Shown: positions 28,435-38,328 of the stretch, in pieces
How positions within the stretch are numbered: the first letter of the stretch is position 1
How the letters are laid out: the number at the start of each line of letters is the position of its first letter
Source: JAMLIN01 sp041676645
GTDB taxonomy: Bacteria > Pseudomonadota > Gammaproteobacteria > Burkholderiales > Burkholderiaceae_E
DNA length: 47,395 nt
NCBI GenBank assembly: GCA_041676645.1
Contig: JBAYRO010000018.1
Location: forward strand, 1-47,395
Direction of reading: 5' to 3'
Notes under the pieces: model-generated
What the model saw: the letters and a program-made list of their open reading frames with translations, nothing else
The model's database searches: none
What the model was told of the DNA's origin: nothing
Made by a program: the position numbers and the translations under genes

Positions 28435-31400
28435 TGACGACGATGCAGGACATCGCCAGTGAATCCACGGACACCGAAGTGCTCGTGACGCCCGGGCTGG
28501 AAACGCTGTCGTGGTGCATCGACGAAATCCGTCGCTCCTTCGCCGATGCGATGAGCCACCTGCAAGGGGCGGTCGAGACGGGCAGCGACAGCGCCACCGC
28601 GGCGCATGCCGCCCGAGCGGCAGCCCACCAGGCGGGGGGCGCGCTCACCATCATCGACATTCCCGGTCCGGGGCTGCTGGTCTCGGAGATCGAGGGCCTG
28701 CTCGACGATGTCGCCCGTGGCGATGTCACGCTGGGGGCCGGCGTGGTCAACCGGGTCGGCCGTGGCTTCGATGCCGTCGTCGGCTATCTCGACGAACTGC
28801 TCCACGACGGCCTGCAGCAGCCGCTCTACCTGTTCCCGTACTACAAGGCGGTGCTCGAGGCGCGCGGCGCCGACCGCATCGAGGCGGCCGAGCTCTTCAT
28901 CGCGCCGCCCGCGCCGGATCTCGAGGCGAGCGGCGAGCTCGAACTCGACGCCTCGCAGCGCAAGAAGCTGCTCTCGCACTTCGAGCTCGGCCTGCTGAAG
29001 CTGCTGACCGGCGATGCCGCGCAGGAGGGCGCGGGCCGGCTGCTCGCCGCCGCGCGCACCATGCGCAAGACCACGATCGGGGCGCGCGATCCGGGTTTCT
29101 GGCTGGTGGTGGTCGGGCTGCTCGAAGCGCTCGCCAGCGGCAAGCTCGAGACCGACGTCTCGATCAAGCGACTGCTCGCGCGACTCAACCTGCAGCTGCG
29201 CAAGACCCTGGGCGACGATGCGCCGATATCGGCCCGGCTGCTGCGCGACTCCCTGTTCGCGATCAGCCGCATCCGTCGCCGCACACCCACGGTCGTCGAG
29301 GTCGTCGAGGCCTGGCGACTCGACGACGCGGTCCCGACCGACTATCGGGTGCCGCGCTACGGGCGCGTCGATCGACGTGCGCTGGCGACCATCGACGAAT
29401 CGATCCGGCGCACCAAGCAGGCATGGGAGGCGCTTGCCGCCGGCGAGCGTCCGGAAGGACTGGGCGCCGGGCTCGCGACCCTGCGCGAGACGCTCGAGAG
29501 CCTCGGTATCGACGGTGTGGACGAGTTGGCCGCCGCCTGGGTGGAGGTCGGCAAGAGGTCCTCGCACGGTGAAAAGGTCGAGGACGAGCTCGCGCTCGAA
29601 GTGGCGGGATCGCTGCTCTTTGCCGAGGAGGTCTTTCGCGACGGGGTCGATCGTGATCCCACCGTGGGTCCGCGATCGGCGGAGCTGGCGAAGCGCCTGC
29701 GGGCCTGGCTCGCCGATGGCAGGGTCGACGAGCCGATGCCGCAATGGCTGCGCGAGCTCACCAACCGGGCTCATGAGCGGGCCACGATGGCGAGCTTCGT
29801 CGCCGCCACCCGCACGCGGCTCGGCGATGTGGAGCTGACGCTCGACGGCTATTTCCGCGACCGCAGCCGGCGCGAGGGCCTGCCGGAGGCGACGTCGGGA
29901 TTGCGCGAGGTCGGTGGGGTGCTGAGCCTGGTCGGCCAGGAAGAAGCGGCCCGGGCGGCACAGATCATCGCCGACCAGGTCGAGTCGCTCGAGGGCGAAG
30001 CCGATGCCGCCAGCGACGACCACTGCGAACGGATCGCCGAGAGCGTGGGAGCACTCGGCTTTCTTGTGGAAGGCCTGCTGCGTGGCGGCCAGGATCCGGT
30101 CGAGTACCGGCTCGACGAGGCGGCGGGCACCTTCACGATGCATCCGCTCGAGCCCGACCAGCCGTCCGATGCACCGGCGGCCGGGATGCACGGTACGCCG
30201 CGTGAATCCGCCGAGGCCCGCTTCGACACGATCCGCGAAGCGATCGCCACACGGCTGCGCGGCGCGCTCGATCGCGGCGAGCGCATCGCGCGCGATGCCG
30301 CCATCGACGATTCCCTTGCCCAGTGGCGCGATGCCGCGCAGCTCGCGGGCGACGCGGTGCTGGCCAGGCGCGCCGACGACGCGTTCGCCGCTTTCGCCGA
30401 CGGCGGCTCGGTCGAGCCCGCTCGTCTCGCGGCGATCCTCGATCTGCCGGGCGACTGGCGCTCGGTCGAGGCGGCGGTGGCCCAGGCGGTTGCCGGCACC
30501 GCGGACGAGGACGTCGATGCCGAACTGCTCGAGATCTTCCTCGCCGAGGCGGGCGAGGTGCTCGAGGCGATGCGCGACGCGCTGGCGACGATCCGTCGCG
30601 AGCCGTCCAACGACAACGCGCTCACCACGATCCGCCGGGGCTACCACACCCTCAAGGGTTCGAGCCGGATGGTCGGCCTTGCCGCGTTCGGTGATCTCGC
30701 CTGGAGTTTCGAGCAGCTGCTGAACTTCTGGCTGGGCGAGAACCGGCCGGCCAGCGACACCCTGGCCGAGCTGATCGATGTTTCGAGCGAGCGCTTCACG
30801 ACCTGGGTCGGCCACCTGGAAGCCTCGCCCTCGGCGGTGTTCGACTGCACCCGGCTGATCGCCGCCGCCGATGCGCTGCGCGAATCGAAGCCGCTGCCCG
30901 AACGGCCGTGGATCGAGGACGAGGCGGTCGAGGCGGTCGAGGAGGTCGCGGAGGTTGAGGCGATCGAAGTGGTCGACACGTTCGAGGAGGCTGACGCGGT
31001 CGAAGCCATCGATGCGATCGAGGAAGCCCTGGTGATCGTGGCGTCGGCTCCGGTCGAGGAAGCGCCGACGGTCGATCTCCCCGACGATTCTTCCGAAACC
31101 GCCGAGCCTTTCGAATTCCCCGAAGCGTTTCCCGCAGCCCTCGATGAATCGGGGTACGAACAGATCATCCTCGAGGCGCCGGTCGAAGAGCCGCCCGGCG
31201 ATTCGCCCGGTCTGGTCGAAGAGCCGACCGAGGAGCCGTTCGAACTGCGGCTCGATCAGGTGTCCGCGGACATCGCCGAGGCGATGCCCGAGGCAGCCGG
31301 CGAGCTGGGCTTTCCAGGGCTGCTCGAGCAGTCTCACGAAGCCGGCTTCGAGGAACTGGTCGAGCCGTCCTTCGGAGCCGACATCGAGGAACCGGTCGAG

Positions 31401-34400
31401 CCGTCCGTCGAAGCCGATATCGAGGAGCTGGTCGAGTCGCTTCCCGAAGCGGACATCGAGGAGTTCATCGAAGCGAGCGCCCCGCCGGCCAGCACGGACC
31501 CGGAGGCCTTGCCCGAGGAGCCGGTCGCCGAGGACGACATCCCGGTCCTGACCGAGATGGACACGATCGTCCCCGAGTCCTCGCACGAGGCCGGGGAAGA
31601 CGATTCCCCGCCGCTGCTCACCGAACCGCTCGATGTTTCTCCGGAGGTGGCGGTGGCGCCGCTGGAGGAGGTCGAGATCGACGGGCGTCGCATCAGCGCC
31701 TCGCTCTACCGGATCTTCCTCGGCGAGGCCGACGAGACGATGGCGACGCTCGACGCCGATCTCGCCGACTGGCGCGGTACGCCGGCGCGCGCGGCGAGCG
31801 AGCCGGCCCAGCGCGCGATGCATTCCCTCAAGGGCAGTGCCGCGGTGGTCGGGGCCGACGAAGTCCATCGGCTCGCACAGGAGCTCGAACGCTTCCTCCT
31901 GCGCCAGCGGGCGATGGGGGTGCCGCTGCCCGAGCCGGAACTCGACGAGTACGCCGCGCTGCTCGATCGGCTCGCGGCAATGCTGCACCAGTTCGCCGCC
32001 GGCAGGATGCCGGAGCCCGAACCGGAAACCCAGGCGCGCGCGCATGCGCTCGCCGACAACTGGAGCAGCCGCCAGATCGCGGCGACCCCGCCGCCCGAGC
32101 CGGTCGTCGGCGCCGAGATGCATGAAGCTTCCGGCAACGGTGCGATCGTCGATGAACTCGATGCCGAGCTGCTGCCGATCTTCATCGAGGAGGCCATCGA
32201 CCAGCTTCCGGAAATCGATGCCCGCCTGCGCGAGTGGCTCCAGCATCCCGCCGACCGAGCGCTTGCCCAGAACCTGATGCGACTGCTGCACACCGTCAAG
32301 GGCAGCGCCCGGATGGCCGGGGCGATGCGGCTCGGTCAGCGAGTGCACGAGATGGAGACTCGCATCGAGGCGGCGGCCGAGCTCGGTACCGTGCCGCTCT
32401 CCCTGATCGAGGAACTCGTCGTCGAGCACGACATCGTCATCGAGATGTTCGAGGCGATCCGCGATCCGGGCAGCGTGCCGGCGCCGGCCGATTCCACTCC
32501 ACCGGCTGTGACGAGCGCACCCGCCGGGACGGTGGTCGACGAGCCGGCTTCCTCCGAATCACCGCCGTCGACGGCGGCCAGCGAGCCGGATTCGGCGGCC
32601 ACGCCTTCGACCCCGCCGCCGGCCGGGATCGCCGCTCCTTCGCCGGCGACGATCGCCGCCGCGCTGGCCGAGCATGCCACCGGACCCGGTCTGGTACGGG
32701 TGCGCGCCGACCTGCTCGAGCGCCTCGTCAACGAGTCGGGCGAAGTCTCGATCGCGCGGTCGCGCCTGGACAATTCGCTCGATGCGATCCGCCAGTCGCT
32801 CTGGGATCTCACCGAGAACGTCACCCGGCTGCGAACCCAGCTGCGCGAGATCGAGATCCAGGCCGAGACGCAGATCCAGAGCCGCATCGCGGCCGCCCGT
32901 GAATCCCACGAGGAGTTCGATCCCCTCGAGTTCGACCGCTACACCCGTACGCAGGAGCTCACCCGGATGCTGGCCGAGTCGGTCAACGACGTCGCCACGG
33001 TCCAGCACAACGCGACCCGCAGCCTGGACGACGCGGGCCAGAACCTCCTGCGCCAGGGACAGGTGCTGCGCGAACTGCAGCAGAACCTGATGCGCATCCG
33101 CATGGTGCGCTTCGGTACCCTGGGCGATCGCCTGTACCGGGTGGTGCGCCAGGCGGCCAAGGAACTCGGCAAGCGGGTATCGCTCGACATCCGGGGCTCG
33201 GATGTCGAGATCGACCGCAGCGTGCTCGAGCGCATGGCTGCACCCGTCGAGCACCTGTTGCGCAATGCGGTCGCCCATGGCATCGAATCGCCCGGGCAGC
33301 GCGCTGCCGCCGGCAAGGCGGAGATCGGCGAGATCCGCCTCGCGGTGCGCCAGGAAGGCAACGAGGTGCTGCTCGAACTGCGGGACGACGGCAGCGGGCT
33401 CGATCTCGGACGGATCCGGGCACGCGCCGTCGAGGCGGGCATGCTCGGGGCCGACGAGACGATCGGCGAGCAGGGCCTGGCCGAGATGATCTTCCGCCCG
33501 GGCTTCTCGACCGCCGATGCGGTTTCCGAGATCAGCGGCCGGGGCGTCGGCATGGATGTGGTGCGCGCCGAGGTCGGCGCGCTGGGGGGCCGGGTCGAGG
33601 TCGTCTCGGAATCGGGGCAGGGCGCCCGCTTCATCGTGCACCTGCCGCTTACCCTCGCGATCGCACAGGTGGTCCTGGTGGGGGTCGGCGATCTGCGCTT
33701 CGCCCTGCCTTCATCGAGCGTGGAGCAGGTCATCCAGCTGCGTCCCCGGGCACTGGCCAAGGCCTACGCCGAGCGCCGGATCGACTGGCAGGGCGAGCCG
33801 GTGCCGCTGTATTACCTCGGTGCGCTCGTCGAGGCCGGCGACCAGCCGATTGCCCAGCATTACTCGCCGGTGGTGGTGATGCGGGCGTCCGGGCGGCGCA
33901 TCGCGGTCCATGTCGATTCCGTGACCCGCAACCAGGAGGTCGTCGTCAAGAACGTCGGCCCCCAGGTGGCGAGGGTCCGCGGCGTGGGCGGGGCGACCAT
34001 TCTCGGCAACGGAGAGATCGTCCTGATCCTCGACCTCGGGCCGCTGGCGGCGGCCGTCGGCGAGCCGGTCAGCGGCGGGCCGCTGCAGGTCCGCCCGCAG
34101 CGCCTGGCGGACGCGCCGCCCACCGTGATGGTGGTCGACGACTCCCTGACGGTGCGCAAGGCCACCCAGCGCCTGCTGCAACGCGAATGCTACGACGTCA
34201 TGCTCGCCAAGGACGGGGTCGATGCGCTGCGCCAGCTCCAGGAGCGGGTGCCCGACGCCATGCTGGTCGACATCGAGATGCCCCGGATGGACGGCTTCGA
34301 CCTGACCCGCCATGTCCGCAGCGACGCTCGGTATCGCCATGTCCCGATCGTCATGATCAGTTCGCGGACGGCGGACAAGCATCGCAACTACGCGGCTTCG

Positions 34401-34502
34401 CTGGGGGTCGACGCCTTCCTGGGCAAGCCCTATCCGGAGGCGGAACTGCTGGAACTGCTCCGCGGCTACCTGGCGCGGGTCCGGGCAAGCGGCGCGAACT
34501 GA
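28434..34502 (+). CDS. pilL: Hybrid chemosensory histidine kinase PilL/ChpA
   Basis: This is a giant CheA-type hybrid kinase of about 2022 residues. In order: an N-terminal helical domain with a degenerate Hpt-like motif (AHQAGGALTIID), a FimL-like helical part, Hpt with H738 (YHTLKGSSR), an acidic low-complexity linker with tandem 12-residue repeats (964-1011), Hpt H1130 (MHSLKGSAA), Hpt H1286 (LLHTVKGSAR), a proline/alanine linker, dimerisation, HATPase (N box EHLLRNAVAHGIE near 1606), a CheW domain, and a C-terminal receiver with D1946 (VDIEMPRMDG). It phosphorylates PilG and PilH. ATG 28434 overlaps the pilJ stop (TGATG); GTG 28431 is one codon upstream. No chpB or chpC follows. Confidence 0.93.
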   Translation: MTTMQDIASESTDTEVLVTPGLETLSWCIDEIRRSFADAMSHLQGAVETGSDSATAAHAARAAAHQAGGALTIIDIPGPGLLVSEIEGLLDDVARGDVTLGAGVVNRVGRGFDAVVGYLDELLHDGLQQPLYLFPYYKAVLEARGADRIEAAELFIAPPAPDLEASGELELDASQRKKLLSHFELGLLKLLTGDAAQEGAGRLLAAARTMRKTTIGARDPGFWLVVVGLLEALASGKLETDVSIKRLLARLNLQLRKTLGDDAPISARLLRDSLFAISRIRRRTPTVVEVVEAWRLDDAVPTDYRVPRYGRVDRRALATIDESIRRTKQAWEALAAGERPEGLGAGLATLRETLESLGIDGVDELAAAWVEVGKRSSHGEKVEDELALEVAGSLLFAEEVFRDGVDRDPTVGPRSAELAKRLRAWLADGRVDEPMPQWLRELTNRAHERATMASFVAATRTRLGDVELTLDGYFRDRSRREGLPEATSGLREVGGVLSLVGQEEAARAAQIIADQVESLEGEADAASDDHCERIAESVGALGFLVEGLLRGGQDPVEYRLDEAAGTFTMHPLEPDQPSDAPAAGMHGTPRESAEARFDTIREAIATRLRGALDRGERIARDAAIDDSLAQWRDAAQLAGDAVLARRADDAFAAFADGGSVEPARLAAILDLPGDWRSVEAAVAQAVAGTADEDVDAELLEIFLAEAGEVLEAMRDALATIRREPSNDNALTTIRRGYHTLKGSSRMVGLAAFGDLAWSFEQLLNFWLGENRPASDTLAELIDVSSERFTTWVGHLEASPSAVFDCTRLIAAADALRESKPLPERPWIEDEAVEAVEEVAEVEAIEVVDTFEEADAVEAIDAIEEALVIVASAPVEEAPTVDLPDDSSETAEPFEFPEAFPAALDESGYEQIILEAPVEEPPGDSPGLVEEPTEEPFELRLDQVSADIAEAMPEAAGELGFPGLLEQSHEAGFEELVEPSFGADIEEPVEPSVEADIEELVESLPEADIEEFIEASAPPASTDPEALPEEPVAEDDIPVLTEMDTIVPESSHEAGEDDSPPLLTEPLDVSPEVAVAPLEEVEIDGRRISASLYRIFLGEADETMATLDADLADWRGTPARAASEPAQRAMHSLKGSAAVVGADEVHRLAQELERFLLRQRAMGVPLPEPELDEYAALLDRLAAMLHQFAAGRMPEPEPETQARAHALADNWSSRQIAATPPPEPVVGAEMHEASGNGAIVDELDAELLPIFIEEAIDQLPEIDARLREWLQHPADRALAQNLMRLLHTVKGSARMAGAMRLGQRVHEMETRIEAAAELGTVPLSLIEELVVEHDIVIEMFEAIRDPGSVPAPADSTPPAVTSAPAGTVVDEPASSESPPSTAASEPDSAATPSTPPPAGIAAPSPATIAAALAEHATGPGLVRVRADLLERLVNESGEVSIARSRLDNSLDAIRQSLWDLTENVTRLRTQLREIEIQAETQIQSRIAAARESHEEFDPLEFDRYTRTQELTRMLAESVNDVATVQHNATRSLDDAGQNLLRQGQVLRELQQNLMRIRMVRFGTLGDRLYRVVRQAAKELGKRVSLDIRGSDVEIDRSVLERMAAPVEHLLRNAVAHGIESPGQRAAAGKAEIGEIRLAVRQEGNEVLLELRDDGSGLDLGRIRARAVEAGMLGADETIGEQGLAEMIFRPGFSTADAVSEISGRGVGMDVVRAEVGALGGRVEVVSESGQGARFIVHLPLTLAIAQVVLVGVGDLRFALPSSSVEQVIQLRPRALAKAYAERRIDWQGEPVPLYYLGALVEAGDQPIAQHYSPVVVMRASGRRIAVHVDSVTRNQEVVVKNVGPQVARVRGVGGATILGNGEIVLILDLGPLAAAVGEPVSGGPLQVRPQRLADAPPTVMVVDDSLTVRKATQRLLQRECYDVMLAKDGVDALRQLQERVPDAMLVDIEMPRMDGFDLTRHVRSDARYRHVPIVMISSRTADKHRNYAASLGVDAFLGKPYPEAELLELLRGYLARVRASGAN
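31323..31466 (+). repeat. Four tandem 36-bp repeats within pilL
   Basis: Four in-frame 36-bp units (31323, 31359, 31395 and 31431) encode 12-residue acidic repeats such as VEPSVEADIEEL, with drift between copies. They lie in the linker between the first and second canonical Hpt domains and continue an earlier Val/Glu/Ala-rich stretch (about 30915-31030). Such arrays can change copy number between strains and would alter the reach of the Hpt domains. Confidence 0.8.
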
Positions 34503-34627
34503 GGCCGGAAGGACCGGAACGCCACCGCAAGGGCGCCGGTGGGCGGGACCGTTGCGCAAAAGACCCGTATACCTGCGGGGTCGTGACGGATTCCTCGTCC
34601 TGGCGTCGGGTCGGCGCTACACTCGCT

Positions 34628-34641
34628 ACTATATATATAGT
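34628..34641. promoter_or_regulatory. AT-only palindrome in the kor operon promoter region
   Basis: ACTATATATATAGT is a perfect 14-bp palindrome in an otherwise GC-rich 164-bp gap, 25 bp before the korC start. It may contain the -10 element (TATATA or TATAGT) and/or act as a regulator site. No consensus -35 is visible, so an activator may be needed. Upstream in the same gap are two weak hairpins (CCACCG/CGGTGG at 34522-34542 and GACCC/GGGTC at 34562-34581) that may end pilL transcripts. Confidence 0.4.
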
Positions 34642-34666
34642 GCAGTCCTGGCGTTCAGGAGACGTA

Positions 34667-36487
34667 ATGCAAGCCACGGATATTGGCAATCCGCGACACT
34701 TCCACAAGGTCGTCGATTGCCAGTGGGCATGTCCGGCACATACCCCCGTACCCGAATACATCCGCCTCATCGCGCAAGGCCGTTTCGCCGATGCGTACAT
34801 GGTCAACTGGCGGTCCAATGTCTTTCCCGGAATTCTCGGTCGAACCTGCGATCGCCCCTGCGAGCCGGCCTGCCGGCGAACCCGGGTCGAGGATCCGGAG
34901 GTCACGGGCGGGCGGCCCGAGCCGGTGGCGATCTGCCGGCTCAAGCGGGTCGCGGCCGACTTCAAGGACGACATCCGCGCCCGCCTGCCGGTGCGCGGGG
35001 CTCCCAACGGCATGCGCGTCGTCTGCGTGGGCGGTGGCCCCGCCTCGCTGACCGTCGCCCGGGATCTCATCCCGGCCGGCTACCACGTGACGATCATCGA
35101 GCAGGATCCAGCCGCCGGCGGCTTCATCCGCACCCAGATCCCGCGCTTTCGCCTGCCCGAGGAGGTCATCGACGAAGAGGTCGGCTACATCCTCGATCTC
35201 GGCGTCGAGCTTCGCGCCGGCGAACGCGTCGAATCCATGAAGGCTCTGCTCGACGAGGGCTTCGATGCGGTCTTCGTCGGCAGCGGCGCGCCACGCGGGC
35301 GCGACCTCGAGGTTCCCGGCCGCCGGGAAGCGGCGGCCAACATCCACATCGGCATCGACTGGCTGGCCTCGGTGGCCTTCGAGCACACGACCCGGATCGG
35401 TCGGCGCGTCGTGGTCCTGGGCGGCGGCAACACCGCGATGGACTGCTGCCGCACCGCCCGCCGCCTGGGCGGGGAGGATGTCCGGGTCATCGTGCGCTCC
35501 GGCTTCGACGAAATGAAGGCCAGCCCCTGGGAGAAGGAAGACGCGATGCACGAAGGCATCCCGATCCTCGACTTCCGGGTTCCCAAGGAGTTCCTCCACG
35601 ACAACGGGCGGCTGACCGGTGTGCGCTTCGAGCGGGTCGAGGCGCGCTACGACGAGAACGGCCGGCGCAGCCTGGTGCCGACCGGCGAGCCCGACGAGAT
35701 CGTCGAATGCGACGACGTGCTCATGGCGATCGGCCAGGAGAACGCCTTCCCCTGGATCGAGCCCGACTGCGGCATCGAGTTCGATCGCTGGGGCATGCCC
35801 AAGCTCGACGAAACCACCCTGCAGTCCAGCCTGCCGCATGTCTTCTTCGGCGGCGACGCGGCGCTCGGGCCCAAGAACATCATCTGGGCGGTCGCCCACG
35901 GCCACGACGCCGCGGTCTCCATCGACCTGCTGCTGCGCGACGAGGACGTCACCCGGCGCCCGCCGCCCGGCATGGTCATCACCAGCCAGAAGATGGGCAT
36001 CCACGAGTGGAGCTACGACAACGAGGTCTCGCTCGCCAACCGGTTCAAGGTGCCCTGGGCCGATGCGAACAAGGCGCTGTCGAACATCCGGGTCGAGGTG
36101 GAACTCGGTTTCGACGTCGAGACCGCCTGGCACGAGGCCCAGCGCTGCCTGAACTGCGATGTCCAGACGGTGTTCTCGGCGCCGGCCTGCATCGAATGCG
36201 ATGCCTGCGTCGACATCTGCCCCACCGACTGCATCAGCTTCGTGCAGAACGGGCCCGAGGAAGAACTCCGCACGCGCCTGAGCGCGCCCGCCCTGAACAC
36301 CGAGCAGGACCTGTACGTCTCGGTGCCCGTCGCCACCGGCCGGGTGATGGTCAAGGACGAGGATGTCTGCCTGCACTGCGGCCTGTGCGCCGAACGATGT
36401 CCGACCGGGGCCTGGGACATGCGCAAGACCCTGATCGAAATGACGCACGCCGGGGCAGCCCCCCGGGTTGCGGCGGAGGTCGCCTGA
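34667..36487 (+). CDS. korC: FAD-dependent NAD(P)H:ferredoxin oxidoreductase subunit (GltD-like, KorC-type)
   Basis: This 606-residue flavoprotein resembles the glutamate synthase small subunit with extra iron-sulfur domains. N-terminal cysteines (C18, C22, C61, C65, C69 and C90) form GltD-type clusters. The FAD Rossmann motif is VVCVGGGPASLTVARDL, the NADPH motif is VVVLGGGNTAMDCCRTARRLGG, and the C-terminus carries two ferredoxin motifs, CIECDACVDICPTDC and CLHCGLCAERCPTGAW. It should pass electrons between ferredoxin/iron-sulfur centres and NAD(P). As I recall, a comparable subunit makes the 2-oxoglutarate oxidoreductase of Azoarcus NADP-linked. AGGAGA sets the start at 34667. It lies in the cytoplasm, first in the operon. 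Confidence 0.85.
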   Translation: MQATDIGNPRHFHKVVDCQWACPAHTPVPEYIRLIAQGRFADAYMVNWRSNVFPGILGRTCDRPCEPACRRTRVEDPEVTGGRPEPVAICRLKRVAADFKDDIRARLPVRGAPNGMRVVCVGGGPASLTVARDLIPAGYHVTIIEQDPAAGGFIRTQIPRFRLPEEVIDEEVGYILDLGVELRAGERVESMKALLDEGFDAVFVGSGAPRGRDLEVPGRREAAANIHIGIDWLASVAFEHTTRIGRRVVVLGGGNTAMDCCRTARRLGGEDVRVIVRSGFDEMKASPWEKEDAMHEGIPILDFRVPKEFLHDNGRLTGVRFERVEARYDENGRRSLVPTGEPDEIVECDDVLMAIGQENAFPWIEPDCGIEFDRWGMPKLDETTLQSSLPHVFFGGDAALGPKNIIWAVAHGHDAAVSIDLLLRDEDVTRRPPPGMVITSQKMGIHEWSYDNEVSLANRFKVPWADANKALSNIRVEVELGFDVETAWHEAQRCLNCDVQTVFSAPACIECDACVDICPTDCISFVQNGPEEELRTRLSAPALNTEQDLYVSVPVATGRVMVKDEDVCLHCGLCAERCPTGAWDMRKTLIEMTHAGAAPRVAAEVA

Positions 36488-36488
36488 A

Positions 36489-38324
36489 ATGGCCGATGCA
36501 ATCACTGCGGTTAACGACTTCGTCGTCAAGTTCGCCAACGTCAACGGATCGGGGTCGGCCTCGGCCAACGAGCTCTTCGCCCGCGCCATCCTGCGCATGG
36601 GCGTGCCGGTCAGCCCGCGCAACATCTTTCCCTCGAACATCCAGGGGCTGCCGACCTGGTACGAGGTCCGCGTCTGCGAGGATGGCTTCCTCGGGCGGCG
36701 CGGCGGCGTCGACCTGATGGTGCCGATGAACCCCCAGACCTGGGACCAGGACATGGCCGAGGTCGAGCCGGGCGGCTACGTCTTCTACGATTCCACCCGG
36801 CCGATGCCGCGCTCGAAGTTCCGCGACGACGTGCGCGTCATCGGCATGCCGCTCACCGAGATCGTCAACCGGTCCTACGATGAGCCGCGCCAGCGCCAGC
36901 TCTTCAAGAACATCATCTACGTCGGCGCGCTGTCGGCCCTGCTGGGCATCGATCCCGACGAGATCGAGCGGCTCTTCGCCGAGCAGTACAAGGGCAAGGA
37001 GCGCCTGCTGGAGGGCAACGTCCGGGCGCTGCACATGGGTCGCGACTACGCGCGCGACTACCTGCCCGAGATCGGCCTGTCGGTGCGCCGCGCCGACAAG
37101 GTCGGCGAGCGCATCTTCGTGGATGGCAACGCGGCCGCCGCGCTCGGCTGCATCTACGGTGGCGCCACCGTCTGCGCCTGGTATCCGATCACGCCGTCCT
37201 CCTCGGTGGCCGAAGCCTACGAGCGCTACGCCGCCCGCCTGCGCAAGGACCCTGTCACGGGCAAGGCGCGCTACGCCGTGGTGCAGGCCGAGGACGAACT
37301 CGCCTCGGTCGGCATGGTCATCGGCGCCGGCTGGAACGGCGCGCGGGCCTTCACCGCCACATCCGGTCCGGGCATCTCGCTGATGACCGAGTTCATCGGC
37401 CTGGCGTATTTCGCGGAAATCCCGGTCACGATCATCAACGTGCAGCGCGGCGGGCCGTCCACCGGCATGCCGACCCGCACCCAGCAGGCCGACCTGCTCG
37501 CCTGCGCCTATGCCTCGCATGGCGACACGAAGCATGTGCTCCTCTTCCCCGAGGATCCGCGCGAGTGCTTCGACATGGCGGCCGATGCCCTCGATCTCGC
37601 CGATCGCCTGCAGACGCCGGTGTTCCTCATGAGCGATCTCGACATCGGCATGAACCAGCGCCTGTCCGAGCCCTTCTCGCGCGACGCCTCGGCCGGCCTC
37701 GACCGCGGCAAGATCATGACCGCCGAGATGCTCGATACCGGCCGGGATTTCGGTCGCTACCTGGACGAGGACGGCGACGGCATCCCGTACCGGACCTATC
37801 CGGGCACCCATCCGACGCGCGGCTCCTACTTCACCCGCGGCACCACCCGCGACCGCTATGCCCGCTACAGCGAGGCGGGCCCGGTCTACGTCGACAACAT
37901 GGAGCGGCTGCTGCGCAAGTGGGAAACCGCCCGTGGCATGGTGCCCAGGGCAAAGCGCATCGACGCGGCCAAGCCGACCGACATCGGCGTCATCTACTTC
38001 GGCTCCACCGCACCGGCGATGGACGAGGCACTGGCGCATTTCCAGGCCAACAAGGTGCACGTCGACGCCTTGCGCATCCGCGCCTTCCCGTTCGGCGAAG
38101 AGGTCGAGGCCTTCGTCGCCGCGCACAGCCGCATCTTCGTGGTCGAGCAGAACCGGGACGCCCAGATGCGCTCGATGCTGATCAACGAACTCGACGTATC
38201 GCCGGCCGTCCTGGTGCCGGTGCTGCACTACGACGGCACCCCGATCACCGCCCGCTTCATCGTCGGCGCGATCACGGAGGTGCTGTCGCCGTCCAACGTT
38301 ACCCCGATTCGCAAGGTGGGCTGA
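36489..38324 (+). CDS. korA: 2-oxoacid:ferredoxin oxidoreductase, fused gamma-alpha subunit
   Basis: This 611-residue protein combines a gamma domain (about 1-190, starting FANVNGSGSASANELFARAILRMGV) with an alpha domain (YPITPSSSVAEAYERYA, QAEDELASVGMVIGAGWNGARAFTATSGPG, QRGGPSTGMPTRTQQADL). With KorB it oxidatively decarboxylates a 2-oxoacid to acyl-CoA using TPP and passes electrons to iron-sulfur carriers. The gamma-alpha fusion and the GGPSTGMPT motif are typical of 2-oxoglutarate or branched 2-oxoacid types; the exact substrate is not settled. A GGAGG inside the korC end sets ATG 36489, which follows the korC stop by one base. Confidence 0.9.
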   Translation: MADAITAVNDFVVKFANVNGSGSASANELFARAILRMGVPVSPRNIFPSNIQGLPTWYEVRVCEDGFLGRRGGVDLMVPMNPQTWDQDMAEVEPGGYVFYDSTRPMPRSKFRDDVRVIGMPLTEIVNRSYDEPRQRQLFKNIIYVGALSALLGIDPDEIERLFAEQYKGKERLLEGNVRALHMGRDYARDYLPEIGLSVRRADKVGERIFVDGNAAAALGCIYGGATVCAWYPITPSSSVAEAYERYAARLRKDPVTGKARYAVVQAEDELASVGMVIGAGWNGARAFTATSGPGISLMTEFIGLAYFAEIPVTIINVQRGGPSTGMPTRTQQADLLACAYASHGDTKHVLLFPEDPRECFDMAADALDLADRLQTPVFLMSDLDIGMNQRLSEPFSRDASAGLDRGKIMTAEMLDTGRDFGRYLDEDGDGIPYRTYPGTHPTRGSYFTRGTTRDRYARYSEAGPVYVDNMERLLRKWETARGMVPRAKRIDAAKPTDIGVIYFGSTAPAMDEALAHFQANKVHVDALRIRAFPFGEEVEAFVAAHSRIFVVEQNRDAQMRSMLINELDVSPAVLVPVLHYDGTPITARFIVGAITEVLSPSNVTPIRKVG

Positions 38325-38328
38325 GCCC

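Noticed and set aside
31323..31466. Tandem repeats as a CRISPR or mobile element
   Set aside because: The units are contiguous, in frame and protein-coding within pilL, with no spacers.
27564..32429. Very long open frame (about 1620 codons) on the minus strand opposite pilJ and pilL
   Set aside because: It lies exactly antisense to two clearly identified genes; long antisense frames are expected in GC-rich codon-biased DNA. No domain or signal peptide is recognisable in its translation.
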